A stretch of DNA of 64,000 nucleotides. Source: an uncultured Paracoccaceae bacterium. GTDB taxonomy: Bacteria > Pseudomonadota > Alphaproteobacteria > Rhodobacterales > Rhodobacteraceae. A program made the position numbers and the translations under genes. The stretch is taken from assembly GCA_947493255.1 (NCBI GenBank), contig CANLQK010000007.1:281367-345366 (forward strand), written 5' to 3'. Positions 34,962 to 44,110 of the stretch are shown piece after piece (within the stretch, counting starts at the first letter, position 1; every line of letters begins with the position of its first letter). The notes beneath the pieces are model-generated. The model did no database searches, was not told the DNA's origin, and was given only the letters and a program-made list of their open reading frames with translations.

Positions 34962-36266
34962 ATGGACCCCCTTATTCTTTACCCGAGCAAGGACCGATTG
35001 AAAGTTGCGGCGATGGCGGCGGCGGCGTTGGTTGTTGTGCCGTTTGTGATTAACTTCGTTGGTTTGGGTGGGGTCATCCCGCAGTTCCCGATGCTGTCGA
35101 TGGCGTCTATGGGGGGCGGCGCGGTTCTGTTCTACAACGTCATGAAGGCCCAACGGGTGAGTGTGCCGGTTTTTGCAGCGGATGCTTATGGGTTCTCGAT
35201 TCGTGGCGGACGGAAATTACCTTGGGACCAGTTCAAGGGCGCAGATACGATGCCATTTGATACGGCGATCAAAATTGGAACCGGCGAATCCAAGCTGCGG
35301 CCCCATGTTGAGATTAAGACGCTTGAGCTGAGCGGGCCGGCACGTGAGATGGTTTCACAGATTGAAGACTATGCTGCCACGGCGGGCCGGGCCGCAGTGA
35401 TGGGCAGCGCGGTGACATTGGGTGCGAAGCGCGTTGCGCGAGACGACGCTGTGCCGCCGACATTGGAAGAGATTTCCGGGTTTGGTCCGGCTGTGGCTGC
35501 AGTGCCTATACCTGCACGGGTTGCGCCGGTTCAAACCGCCGCGACGACTGTTGCGCCAATGGTTGACCCGGATGGTGGGCTATTGCCGCTTGAGCTGTTT
35601 CCAAGCGATGCAAGTCGACTGAAAGGTTTTGCTCTTGGTCTGGTCGCACTATTTTTCGCTTATAAGCTGGCAGGCGCGGCAGACGTTGAAAATGCGGTTT
35701 GGCTTGTTTGGGTATTTGGCGGGCTTGGTGTGATTGGCGTTGGGGCCTCTGTTTGGAGTTATTTGCGGCCAAGGCCCAGTTTTGCGGCCGATATTGACGG
35801 GTTTTCGGTGCGTGGGAAACGCAAGAGAAGCTGGGATGATTTCCGCAGTGTGAACGTGCATACGGTGCGGTATTGGTTTATCCCCGTGGCCCGCAATGTG
35901 GTCATCAGAACGGGTAAGTCGGTTATTGGTGGGCGTCAGCACATCCCGAATTATTTGATGAGTGGTTCGGCCAAGGAGATGGCTGCGGAGATTGCGCAAT
36001 ATGTGCGTGCGGTGCAGGTGGAGCGGCAGAACGGGGCGGCTGCAGTTTTGCAACGGACCGCGCCGGTCATGGCGCAGGCCGCACCACAGCCCGCAAAAGC
36101 GCAACGGGCAAGGCCGAACGCACAGCAGCCGGCGGCACCGCGCCCAACACGGAATGCGCAACCACAAGGTGATCCATTTATGGCGCGTCTGCAGGAGTCT
36201 GGCGGGGCGATTACAAGCGTTCCCCGTATGAGTGAGCGCATCTTTGGGCGCCGCAAGGTGAATTGA
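34962..36266 (+). CDS. Membrane protein with duplicated PH-like unit (STM3941-like)
   Basis: This protein of about 434 residues is built from two similar halves. Each starts with a PSK/PSDASRLK-type motif, has two membrane helices (first half about 12-35 and 40-60; second half about 220-262) and then an FAAD..GFS(I/V)RG.RK..WD.F segment (near residues 69-90 and 268-290). That last segment resembles bacterial PH-like domains of the STM3941-like type. The C-terminal 70 residues are Ala/Pro/Arg-rich and look disordered. Function unknown. A start four codons earlier (34950) is possible. Confidence 0.65.
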   Translation: MDPLILYPSKDRLKVAAMAAAALVVVPFVINFVGLGGVIPQFPMLSMASMGGGAVLFYNVMKAQRVSVPVFAADAYGFSIRGGRKLPWDQFKGADTMPFDTAIKIGTGESKLRPHVEIKTLELSGPAREMVSQIEDYAATAGRAAVMGSAVTLGAKRVARDDAVPPTLEEISGFGPAVAAVPIPARVAPVQTAATTVAPMVDPDGGLLPLELFPSDASRLKGFALGLVALFFAYKLAGAADVENAVWLVWVFGGLGVIGVGASVWSYLRPRPSFAADIDGFSVRGKRKRSWDDFRSVNVHTVRYWFIPVARNVVIRTGKSVIGGRQHIPNYLMSGSAKEMAAEIAQYVRAVQVERQNGAAAVLQRTAPVMAQAAPQPAKAQRARPNAQQPAAPRPTRNAQPQGDPFMARLQESGGAITSVPRMSERIFGRRKVN

Positions 36267-36304
36267 GCACCTTTTTATGTTAGCCTTCTTCAAAGGAGGC
36301 AAAG

Positions 36305-36733
36305 ATGACTGGTAATAAGACGAAAGCGACTGAAGTTGATGTGGCGGCCTTTTTAGGTGCGGTGGAGCATCCTGTGCGGCGTAGCGATGCGGAACTTCTG
36401 GATCAGATGTTTCGACGGATCACGGGGTGGACGCCGCGTATGTGGGGACCGACGATTGTTGGCTATGGCAGCTACGCCTACAAATATGAAAGCGGGCGCG
36501 AGGGAACGTCGCTGGCGACGGGGTTCAGCCCGCGCAAGGCCAGTCAGAGCATTTATATTATGCCCGGATATCAGGACTATTCAGAGATTTTGGGGCGGCT
36601 TGGCAAGTACAAGATCGGCAAGGCCTGTCTGTATGTGAACAAGCTGGCGGATGTTGATTTAGGCGTTCTGGAAGAATTGGTGCAGGCGGGGTTACGTGAT
36701 TTGGAAAAGATGTGGCCGATTGCGCCGACTTAA
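36305..36733 (+). CDS. DUF1801 protein
   Basis: This 142-residue soluble protein matches the DUF1801 pattern: VAAFLGAVEHPVRRSDAELL, MWGPTIVGYGSYAYKY, and LGKYKIGKACLYVNKLADVD near the end. The fold is shared with iron-chaperone-like proteins but the role is not established. A strong AAAGGAGG site precedes the ATG. Confidence 0.85.
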   Translation: MTGNKTKATEVDVAAFLGAVEHPVRRSDAELLDQMFRRITGWTPRMWGPTIVGYGSYAYKYESGREGTSLATGFSPRKASQSIYIMPGYQDYSEILGRLGKYKIGKACLYVNKLADVDLGVLEELVQAGLRDLEKMWPIAPT

Positions 36734-36806
36734 ACACGTTGCATGCATGGGGAATGTGGACATTTGGTGCTGTGTGTGAGACTGGGCGGACAACAGGAGA
36801 TGCCTC

Positions 36807-38129
36807 ATGACAACGACTCGATTTGCCCCATCCCCGACCGGTTACCTGCACATTGGTAACTTGCGCGCGGCCTTGTTCAATTATGCGATTGCGCGTCAGG
36901 CGGGTGGCACGTTCGTTTTGCGGATTGATGACACCGATCCAGAACGGTCCAAGCAGGAATATGTGGATGCGATTCAAGAAGACCTGAAGTGGTTGGGGAT
37001 TTCGTGGGACCGGATTGAATATCAATCGCAACGTTTGGCGCAATATGATGCGGCACGGGATGCGTTGATTGCATCGGGCCGGTTGTATGAGTGTTTTGAA
37101 ACGCCAGTTGAATTGGATCTGAAGCGCAAGAAACAACTGAACATGGGTAAGCCGCCTGTGTACGATCGTGCTGCGCTGGAATTGACCGAAGACCAAAAGG
37201 CGGCATACCGCGCTGAGGGACGGACAGGCCACTGGCGGTTCAAGCTGGACCAAGAGCGGATTGAGTGGACGGACGCGATTTTGGGCGATCTGTCGATTGA
37301 TGCGGCGTCTGTTTCGGACCCTGTTTTGATCCGTGGGGATGGCCAGTATTTGTATACGTTGGCGTCTGTCGTGGATGATACGGAATTTGGGATCACCCAT
37401 GTTGTGCGTGGGTCTGACCATGTGACCAACACAGCAACACAAATCCAGATGATTAAAGCGCTGGGTGGGACTGTTCCGACATTTGCGCACCATTCCTTGC
37501 TGACAGGACCGCAGGGTGAGGCGTTGTCGAAACGTTTGGGCACGCTTGCGTTGCGTGATTTGCGCACAAACGGTGTGGCACCGATGGCGATTTTGTCGTT
37601 GATGGCGCGATTGGGGTCGTCTGACCCTGTTGAGTTGCGCGAAACAATTGATGAGGTCGTGGCGGGTTTCGATCTGTCGAAATTCGGGTCTGCGCCGACT
37701 AAATTTGATTCCGACGATCTGGCGCCGTTGACGGCTCGGTGGTTGGCTGCACGTCCATATGCGGATGTGGCAGATACGATTGGTGATCTGGGCGTTCCTT
37801 CAGAGGTGGGCGAACGGTTTTGGAATGTCGTACGCGAAAACATCACCAGTTTGGGCGAAATGGCTGATTGGTGGGCTGTGTTTAACGGCAGCGCGGATAC
37901 GCCTGTGGCCGAAGAAGACGATGAATTTATCGCAACGGCGATTTCGATGCTTGGCGAACCACCCTATGCAGATGACACGTGGTCCACATGGACAGGTGCC
38001 GTGAAAGAAGCGACAGGGCGCAAAGGCAAAGGGTTGTTCATGCCATTGCGTTTGGCGATCACGGGGCGTGCACGCGGGCCGGAAATGGCGGAGGTAATGC
38101 CGCTGATGCAAGTCAAACCGCACGGTTAA
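36807..38129 (+). CDS. gltX: Glutamate-tRNA ligase
   Basis: GltX charges tRNA-Glu (and in many alphaproteobacteria also tRNA-Gln before amidation). The 440-residue class I synthetase has the HIGH-type PTGYLHIGNLRAA at residue 15 and the KMSKS-type ALSKRLG at about 238, and ends with a short anticodon-binding region. A strong intrinsic terminator follows. Two gltX paralogues are common in this group; this sequence resembles the type with an LSKRLG motif. Confidence 0.95.
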   Translation: MTTTRFAPSPTGYLHIGNLRAALFNYAIARQAGGTFVLRIDDTDPERSKQEYVDAIQEDLKWLGISWDRIEYQSQRLAQYDAARDALIASGRLYECFETPVELDLKRKKQLNMGKPPVYDRAALELTEDQKAAYRAEGRTGHWRFKLDQERIEWTDAILGDLSIDAASVSDPVLIRGDGQYLYTLASVVDDTEFGITHVVRGSDHVTNTATQIQMIKALGGTVPTFAHHSLLTGPQGEALSKRLGTLALRDLRTNGVAPMAILSLMARLGSSDPVELRETIDEVVAGFDLSKFGSAPTKFDSDDLAPLTARWLAARPYADVADTIGDLGVPSEVGERFWNVVRENITSLGEMADWWAVFNGSADTPVAEEDDEFIATAISMLGEPPYADDTWSTWTGAVKEATGRKGKGLFMPLRLAITGRARGPEMAEVMPLMQVKPHG

Positions 38130-38151
38130 TCAAGCTGGATGGCAGTAAATT

Positions 38152-38187
38152 AGACCGAATTGTTGCTAGGCAATTCGGTCTTTTTTT
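38152..38187. terminator. Bidirectional intrinsic terminator after gltX
   Basis: A perfect 11-bp stem (38152-38162 with 38171-38181), an 8-base loop and seven T's form a strong terminator for gltX. The stop codon of the convergent gene lies in its loop. Confidence 0.9.
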
Positions 38188-38711
38188 ATGCCCATTTGTT
38201 TGAGGGCGTCATCAACGGTTTCGCGAACTTCATCGGTGAGCGGTTGCGCGCGTGGATATTGCGGGGATGCACGGTCGTCTAGTACCGGAGCCCAGTCTGC
38301 GGTTGTTTCGAAGAAATGCGATGGGCCTTCATCGCCCATTAAGATCGCATAACCTCCGACGACGACATCGAGGTAGCTGAGCAAAATAGGGTTGTCTTTG
38401 GTCGATGGACCGGATGTGTCTGGGTTTGCTTCGTAGACGGCGGTGGGGCTTTTGAATTGGTCAGATACATCGCGGCGCAAGTAGGCATGTTCGCGTTCGT
38501 CCAAGGCTGCCCAATCGGCATTGGGGACAGCGGCGGTGATGCCGTGCAGCGTTGTGTCGTGCCGTTCAACGGATAAAAGCGCGACATGATGGTCTTCGGT
38601 TTTGCGCCAGACGCGCCGCCAGCCGGTTAGTGTGGCTGCTTCCACTTCGGGATAGGTGTGGGTTGCAAGGTTAACGAGGCTGCCGAAGCCGAAAAAACGA
38701 GGATGTGTCAT
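38166..38711 (-). CDS. Gamma-glutamylcyclotransferase-like protein
   Basis: This 181-residue protein begins RFFGFGSLVN, the substrate-loop signature of the gamma-glutamylcyclotransferase/AIG2 fold, and has a Glu-rich middle (ALDEREHAYLRR) with a candidate catalytic Glu. Members cleave gamma-glutamyl amines or glutathione. Its ATG overlaps the stop of the ABC permease gene as ATGA, so it is third in an operon with the YbbA/YbbP-type transporter. Its stop lies within the gltX terminator. Confidence 0.7.
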   Translation of the reverse strand: MTHPRFFGFGSLVNLATHTYPEVEAATLTGWRRVWRKTEDHHVALLSVERHDTTLHGITAAVPNADWAALDEREHAYLRRDVSDQFKSPTAVYEANPDTSGPSTKDNPILLSYLDVVVGGYAILMGDEGPSHFFETTADWAPVLDDRASPQYPRAQPLTDEVRETVDDALKQMGIKKDRIA

Positions 38712-41224
38712 TCTTTTGCGCGTAGCACGCGGGCGGGTTTGGCCGCAAGCGGACGCAATGCAAACAGCAGGCCCGCCAGCATCGTCGCAGCCATACCGCC
38801 CAAAATGATGGCACCTGCCGAAGACCAGATTGGGGTGAAGTCGGTTTCCATAATATAGGTGCTAACCGCCCAACCACCGGCGATACCGGCAGCAAGGGCC
38901 ACAAGGCCTGCTGCCAAGCCTAACAGGGCAGAGCGCAGAGCGAAGCTGGCAAGGATTCGAGCGCGTGATGCGCCCAAGGTTTTGAGGACAGCGGATTCGT
39001 AGGTGCGGGCACGTTCGCCGGCGGCGGCTGCACCGATGAGGACCAGGAAGCCTGTGATCAAGGTGGCAAGTGCCCCGAAGCGGGTTGCGGTGGCGATTCC
39101 GCCGACCAAGACAACGACCTGATCGATGGCGTCGCGGACCCGGATTGCGGTGATGTTGGGGTATGCCGTCGCGAGATCGCGCAGAATGGCCGCTTCGGCC
39201 TCGGGGTCTGAATACACCGTGCTGATCCAAGAATGGGGTGCGCCCTGAAGGGCTGTGGGGTTCATGGACATGATGAAGCCAATACCCGCGTCTTCGAAGG
39301 ACACTTCGCGGAAAGACGCGATGGTGGCAGTGATGTCGCGGCCCAAGATGTTGACGGTGAGCACGTCGCCAAGTTCGAGGCCCATTTCTAAGGCTTCTTC
39401 AGTGGCGAAGGAGATGAGGGGCGGGCCTGAATAGTCTTCGGGCCACCATTCGCCATGGGTGATGACTGTGCCTGTGGGTGGAGTGGCGGAGTAGGTGATG
39501 CCACGGTCGCCACGGGTGACCCAGTGGTTGGCGACCTCGCGGGCGGGACGGTCGTTGATGCGGGTCAGGATGCCGCGCAACATGGGGGCGGCTTCGTAGT
39601 CGGACACCTGCGGGTCGTCATCTAGGCGGGTACGGAACCCATCAATTTGGTCCGGTTGAATGTCGACGAAGAAATAGGACGGCGCGACTTGGGGAAGGTC
39701 GTTGTCGATGGCGCGGCGCATGTTTCCGTCGATCTGCCCGACGGCAGAAAGAACGGCAAGCCCGAGACCTAGGGAAAGCACGACTGACGTGGTTTCGCCG
39801 CCGCGCGCACCGATGGCACCCAAGGCAAACCGAAGGGCGGGGCGGCCGCGGGACAATGTGCGAAACTTGCGAGCGGTGAACCGTGCGAAGGCCGCGGCAA
39901 GGACGAGAAGGCCAAGGGCGAATGCAACGCCCCCCGCTGTCCAGAGGGTGAGGAATGCTGTGCCGGTAAAGAAGATTGCTGTTTTAATCAGGAGGGCGAC
40001 AAGGGCAATTGTGAGCAATAGGTAACGGGTGGACGGCAGGGTGTTTCCGGCCCCAGTTGCATCTCGGAACAGGGTCGCTGCTTTGATGTCTTCGGTGCGC
40101 GCGAGCGGCCAGAGGGTGAAGATGAGGGCCGACAGCAGGCCGTAGATTGCGGCCTCGACCAATGGGCCAGACTGCAGTGTGAAATCTGTCGGGATCGGGA
40201 GGCGGGGTTCGATGAACGGGGCCGCGAGGAGGGGAATGGCGGCCCCCAGAACGAGGCCGATGGCGATGCCAACGAGGGTGAGGACAGCGACCTGTAAGAA
40301 ATAGGTGAGAAAGATCGTGCGGCGGTTTGCGCCCAAAGTTTTTAAGGTGGCGATGACGGCTGTCTTACCAGCGAGATATGAGCGCACCGCAGCAGATACG
40401 CCAACACCCCCAACGGCCAACCCCGAAAGGCCGACGAGGACGAGGAACGCTGCGATCCGGTCTACGAACCGTGCGATGCGCGGGGCACCGGAGCGGCTGT
40501 CGCGCCACCGCACGCCATCATCGCGAAACAGGGTTTCGGCCTGATCTTCGAGCGATTGAAGGTCGGTCCCGTCAGGGAGGGCGAGGCGGTAGTTGGTTTC
40601 CATCAAGGTGCCGGTCGCAAGAAGGCCGGAGTTGGCAAGGTCGTCGAGGCGCACAATGGAACGCGGGCCAAGGCCAAAGCCGCCGCCAGCGTTGTCTGGG
40701 TAGCTGATAAGGATAGCGGAAAGGGTGAAGGTTTGGTCGCCGAGGTTAAAGGTGTCGCCGGTTTGAAGGCCGAGACGGTCTGCTAGAACACGTTCCATGA
40801 CGCCGCCCGGATGGGTGGCGTTGCCATCGAGGGCATCGGAAAGCGACATGGCTGGTTCGAGGGTAACGGCGCCGATGAGAGGGTAGAGATTATCGACGGC
40901 TTGCACCTGCGTGAGGCCGCGTTCGATTGTGTCACGATTGACGACAACCATGGACCGAAAGTCTACCGTTTCGGACACGGCGGTGGCGGTTTGCGCCATC
41001 CAAGCGCGTTCTTCCTCGGTGGCGAACCGATAGGTCATGTTAAGGACGGCATCGCCACCCAAAAGAGATGCACCGTTATTGGCGAGTCCATCTTGGATCG
41101 AAGCGCGGACGGTGCCGATTGCGGCGATGGCAGCAACACCAAGGGCGAGGCACGCGAGGAATATGCGGAAACCCCGCAAGCCGCCGCGCAGCTCGCGTTT
41201 CGCGAAGGTCCAAGCGAGACGCAT
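38708..41224 (-). CDS. ybbP: ABC transporter permease, FtsX/YbbP type
   Basis: This 838-residue protein has an N-terminal membrane helix (FRIFLACLALGVAAIAAIG), a large periplasmic region, a cluster of helices at about 250-470, a second periplasmic region, and three helices near the C-terminus (about 705-825): the two-FtsX-domain layout of YbbP. Its ATG overlaps the ATPase stop as TAATG. The locus ybbA-ybbP divergent from tesA is as in E. coli. Function is not settled; a role in lipid or hydrophobic compound release is suggested for the family. Confidence 0.9.
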   Translation of the reverse strand: MRLAWTFAKRELRGGLRGFRIFLACLALGVAAIAAIGTVRASIQDGLANNGASLLGGDAVLNMTYRFATEEERAWMAQTATAVSETVDFRSMVVVNRDTIERGLTQVQAVDNLYPLIGAVTLEPAMSLSDALDGNATHPGGVMERVLADRLGLQTGDTFNLGDQTFTLSAILISYPDNAGGGFGLGPRSIVRLDDLANSGLLATGTLMETNYRLALPDGTDLQSLEDQAETLFRDDGVRWRDSRSGAPRIARFVDRIAAFLVLVGLSGLAVGGVGVSAAVRSYLAGKTAVIATLKTLGANRRTIFLTYFLQVAVLTLVGIAIGLVLGAAIPLLAAPFIEPRLPIPTDFTLQSGPLVEAAIYGLLSALIFTLWPLARTEDIKAATLFRDATGAGNTLPSTRYLLLTIALVALLIKTAIFFTGTAFLTLWTAGGVAFALGLLVLAAAFARFTARKFRTLSRGRPALRFALGAIGARGGETTSVVLSLGLGLAVLSAVGQIDGNMRRAIDNDLPQVAPSYFFVDIQPDQIDGFRTRLDDDPQVSDYEAAPMLRGILTRINDRPAREVANHWVTRGDRGITYSATPPTGTVITHGEWWPEDYSGPPLISFATEEALEMGLELGDVLTVNILGRDITATIASFREVSFEDAGIGFIMSMNPTALQGAPHSWISTVYSDPEAEAAILRDLATAYPNITAIRVRDAIDQVVVLVGGIATATRFGALATLITGFLVLIGAAAAGERARTYESAVLKTLGASRARILASFALRSALLGLAAGLVALAAGIAGGWAVSTYIMETDFTPIWSSAGAIILGGMAATMLAGLLFALRPLAAKPARVLRAKE

Positions 41225-41910
41225 TATTCAGCGGCCTTTAAGGCCGTGTCGATGCGCCCGTCGCGCAGACGAATGGTGCGATCGCAACGGTTTGCGAGTT
41301 CGTTTGAATGGGTCACCATGATGAGGGTCGCGCCATGTTGTTCGCGCAAGGCAAAAAGCATGTCGATGATGGCGGCGCCATTGGTTTCATCCAAGTTACC
41401 CGTAGGCTCGTCGGCCAACAGGATTTTAGGGCGTGTGACCGAGGCGCGGGCAAGGGCCACACGTTGCTGTTCGCCGCCAGACATTTGAGCTGGGTAATGA
41501 TCTGCGCGGTGGGATAGGCCGACGGCATCCAGTTCGGCCTGGGCGCGGTCGAATGCGTCGCGAACGCCGGCTAGTTCTAACGGGGTGGCGACGTTTTCCA
41601 GGGCGGTCATTGTGGGAATTAGGTGGAAGGATTGGAACACCACCCCCATATTGTTTTGACGAAAGCGTGCAAGGTCGTCTTCGCCCAAGTGGGTGATGTC
41701 GGTGCCAAGAACGCCAATTTGCCCAGAGGTGGCGGTTTCTAACCCGCCCATCACCATGAGGAGAGACGATTTGCCTGACCCGCTTGGCCCCACCAGCCCC
41801 AATGTTTCGCCGGTTTTAACTGTTAGCGAAATGTCGTGGAGGATGTTGACCCGCCCCGCGTTGCCATCAAGCGAAAGGGAAACGTCGGAAAGGGAGAGGG
41901 CGTCTGTCAT
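41224..41910 (-). CDS. ybbA: ABC transporter ATP-binding protein, YbbA/LolD type
   Basis: This 228-residue ATPase has Walker A GPSGSGKSS, Q-loop VFQSFHLIPTMTALEN, signature MSGGEQQRVALARA and Walker B ILLADEPTGNLD, typical of the LolD/MacB/YbbA subfamily. It partners with the adjacent YbbP-like permease. The ATG at 41910 shares the sequence CATG with the divergent tesA start. Confidence 0.93.
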   Translation of the reverse strand: MTDALSLSDVSLSLDGNAGRVNILHDISLTVKTGETLGLVGPSGSGKSSLLMVMGGLETATSGQIGVLGTDITHLGEDDLARFRQNNMGVVFQSFHLIPTMTALENVATPLELAGVRDAFDRAQAELDAVGLSHRADHYPAQMSGGEQQRVALARASVTRPKILLADEPTGNLDETNGAAIIDMLFALREQHGATLIMVTHSNELANRCDRTIRLRDGRIDTALKAAE

Positions 41911-42583
41911 GAGGGCGGCCTTTGATCGAGTGCGTTGTTTCACATATGGGGCGTTTCATAGCGCCCGCAACCTTACGATTTGTTTGATTTTAGGCATTGG
42001 CAGTGCGCACGCCGAAACGGTGACGATTGCGGCGCTGGGAGATTCATTGACACAGGGGTACGGATTGCCCCCCGAGGACGGGTTTGTCCCGCAATTACAG
42101 GCGTGGTTGGACGGGCAGGGGGCGGACGTTGTTTTGATAAATGCGGGTGTTTCCGGAGACACTACGGCGGGTGGTTTGAGCCGTGTGGCGTGGACGCTGA
42201 CGCCCGATGTTGATGCGATGATTGTGGCGCTGGGCGGGAATGACGTTTTGCGGGGGATCGATCCGGCCGTGAGCCGCGCCAATCTGGATGGAATTCTACA
42301 GGCAGCGGTCGCGGCCGAGGTGGATATTCTGTTGGTTGGGATGGAGGCGCCATTGAATTATGGCACTGATTTCAAAGACAGATTTGACGGAATGTACACA
42401 GATTTGGCCGAGACATATGGCGTGGCACTGTACCCGACATTTTTTGATGGGTTGCTGGCACAGGGCGACATTGCAAACGCCCGTGCGCTGTACATGCAGC
42501 CCGATGGAATTCATCCCAATGCGGAAGGTGTTGAGGTGATTGTGGAGGCCATGGGCCCGTCCGTTTTGGAGCTGTTGCGGTAG
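41909..42583 (+). CDS. tesA: GDSL esterase/lysophospholipase (TesA)
   Basis: TesA-type enzymes hydrolyse thioesters, esters or lysophospholipids in the periplasm. The 224-residue frame holds a signal-like segment (LTICLILGIGSAHA), then the four SGNH blocks: ALGDSLTQGYG with the catalytic Ser, GVSGDTT with Gly, LGGNDVL with Asn, and QPDGIHPNAEG with the Asp/His pair. The ATG at 41909 overlaps the divergent ybbA start codon; a later start (a GTG near 41933 or a TTG near 41983) would give a more usual signal peptide, so the true start is uncertain. Confidence 0.9.
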   Translation: MRAAFDRVRCFTYGAFHSARNLTICLILGIGSAHAETVTIAALGDSLTQGYGLPPEDGFVPQLQAWLDGQGADVVLINAGVSGDTTAGGLSRVAWTLTPDVDAMIVALGGNDVLRGIDPAVSRANLDGILQAAVAAEVDILLVGMEAPLNYGTDFKDRFDGMYTDLAETYGVALYPTFFDGLLAQGDIANARALYMQPDGIHPNAEGVEVIVEAMGPSVLELLR

Positions 42584-42667
42584 GGGGGGAATGATGGCCC
42601 GACTTTCCCAGAGGGCGCACCCTTTGGTTTGAGCTACAACGGTGGTGCATTCTTGGAGGGAACGATC

Positions 42668-42871
42668 ATGTCGATCGCTAAAGTCACTGAAGTTATCTCG
42701 TCGTCTTCGAAATCCTTTGACGACGCCGTTGAAAACGGAATCGAACGCGCATCCAAAACGCTGAAAGGCATTACGGGCGCATGGGTTGCCGACCAGAAGG
42801 TCACAGTAAAGGCCGGCAAAATTGACGAGTATCGCGTGGTGTTAAAAATCAGCTTTGTTCTGGACGATTGA
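42668..42871 (+). CDS. Dodecin (flavin-storage protein)
   Basis: This 67-residue protein has the dodecin pattern: MSIAKVTEVISSSSKSFDDAVENGIERASKTLKGI with one helix, then the strand VKAGKIDEYRVVLKISFVLDD. Twelve copies form a hollow sphere that binds flavins or flavin-like ligands. The start at 42668 has a GGAGG site 7 bases upstream. A terminator follows. Confidence 0.92.
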   Translation: MSIAKVTEVISSSSKSFDDAVENGIERASKTLKGITGAWVADQKVTVKAGKIDEYRVVLKISFVLDD

Positions 42872-42889
42872 TCAACGCGAAAAATGTTA

Positions 42890-42930
42890 AAAACGGGCGT
42901 AGGGGGATGCTGCTGCGCCCGTTTTCTTTT
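42890..42930 (+). terminator. Intrinsic terminator after dodecin
   Basis: Arms 42890-42899 and 42916-42925 (aaaacgggcg/cgcccgtttt) form a 10-bp stem with a T-rich tail on the plus strand. Confidence 0.85.
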
Positions 42931-42941
42931 GTCTAAACGAT

Positions 42942-43514
42942 TCAGTGTTTGGAATAGATCGCGAAGGCCCAATATTTTTCTGAGCTTTTGGAGGTTCGTT
43001 TCCACCCCCGTTTTTTGAGATCGCGCGCGATTAAACGATTCATGATCCCATGGCCGAGCAAGAGAACGGCTCCCTCTTCATGGGCGTGCTGGGTGAGTTC
43101 TGCGCCACAGGTTGCGGCCCGCGCATTGGCCTGTGCAATCGATTCCCCGTTCTTTGAAAACCCGCAAAGCCAAAGGATGCGGAAGATTATGCACCACGTG
43201 AAGAAGGACAGTTTGGGCGTGTTCCAATTTAGGTAGGGCAGAGCGGATTCCGTGAAGAGGGGATCGATTTTCGCCTTGGCCGTTGTTTCAAGTTTCTCAC
43301 TCGATTGGACGGCGCGTGGTAGATCGCTGCTGATCACGACAGGGCAACGGTCTGCGATATTTCGCGCGTCTTGCGGTGGAGCGGTGTTCGCGGAGAGCGC
43401 GGCCGTTTCATAGGCTTCGACGATTTTGCCAACGTCATTTGCGGACATGCGGCGACGTTTCAGGGTGTCGAGGTCCATCTCCGGCTGGCCGTGCCGCATC
43501 AATATTATCTGCAT
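42942..43514 (-). CDS. Histidine phosphatase superfamily protein
   Basis: This 190-residue protein starts MQIILMRHGQPE, the catalytic RHG box, and has a second-His segment LLLGHGIMNRLIARDLKKRGW near the C-terminus and SSDLPRAVQSSEKL in the middle. It is of the phosphoglycerate-mutase-like type. A hydrophobic stretch (FTWCIIFRILWLCGF) in the insert region may touch the membrane. Substrate unknown. Confidence 0.85.
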   Translation of the reverse strand: MQIILMRHGQPEMDLDTLKRRRMSANDVGKIVEAYETAALSANTAPPQDARNIADRCPVVISSDLPRAVQSSEKLETTAKAKIDPLFTESALPYLNWNTPKLSFFTWCIIFRILWLCGFSKNGESIAQANARAATCGAELTQHAHEEGAVLLLGHGIMNRLIARDLKKRGWKRTSKSSEKYWAFAIYSKH

Positions 43515-43565
43515 GGTGGGTCGGGTGCCTGCTGTAGTCCAAAGGGATGGGGAGAGCGCAAAACA

Positions 43566-43595
43566 AAGGCCGCACCTTGGGTAAGATGCGGCCTT
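43566..43595 (-). terminator. Intrinsic terminator of the first cold-shock gene
   Basis: A 9-bp perfect stem (43566-43574 with 43587-43595) is followed on the minus strand by TTTGTTTTG, just after the cold-shock gene stop. Confidence 0.8.
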
Positions 43596-43611
43596 ATAGA
43601 TTTTGAGTTGC

Positions 43612-43821
43612 TTAGTCGACGAGTGCCAGATTGATCGCGTTTTCGCGCCCATCGCGGCCTGCTTCGATGTCAAAAGTAACCTTTTGATCGTCAGCCAGAC
43701 CGGTCAGACCGGAGCGTTCGACGGCAGAGATGTGAACGAACACATCCTTTGAACCACCTTCGGGTGCAATGAAGCCATACCCTTTTGTTGTATTGAACCA
43801 TTTCACGGTACCATTAGCCAT
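43612..43821 (-). CDS. Cold-shock protein (CspA family)
   Basis: This 69-residue protein is a single cold-shock domain with the RNA-binding motifs KGYGFIAPE (RNP1) and DVFVHISAV (RNP2). It binds single-stranded RNA/DNA and acts as an RNA chaperone. GGGAGAA precedes the ATG. A near-identical paralogue lies at 44473-44679 on the same strand with a related leader. Confidence 0.95.
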   Translation of the reverse strand: MANGTVKWFNTTKGYGFIAPEGGSKDVFVHISAVERSGLTGLADDQKVTFDIEAGRDGRENAINLALVD

Positions 43822-43935
43822 GCTGTTGTTCTCCCTGTGTTTTCCGCTCGCACCATGCAGCGGTTTGGCGCGTCAGTGCAGGATCGAAAGACTGGGCCGA
43901 AAGTGGAGCAGTACGGATCGTGAGTAACGTTGCAG
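43822..43935 (-). promoter_or_regulatory. 5' leader of first cold-shock gene, shared with paralogue
   Basis: The upstream region shares ordered blocks with that of the second cold-shock gene: gtcagtgc (43872-43879 and 44732-44739) and gagtaacgt (43922-43930 and 44788-44796), each at nearly the same distance from its start codon. Long conserved leaders of csp genes often control translation with temperature; that role is inferred here. Confidence 0.5.
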
Positions 43936-44110
43936 GAAAAATATGCGTCTGGTCATTCGCTAAATCAAGAAAAATTAGAACTGCGAGGTTTTTGGGCGAA
44001 AGGCGACAAATGTGTGCCCGCCTGCAGAAGTGGGAAGTGGGGCTGTGGTTTCCCCTCGTGATGCAGAACGGGGTCCCATAGGGTGAGTTTAGGTTCAATT
44101 GGGGGTAGAT

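Noticed and set aside
36558..37493. Minus-strand frame of 311 codons opposite gltX
   Set aside because: It overlaps gltX, whose HIGH and KMSKS motifs are clear; the antisense translation is not protein-like.
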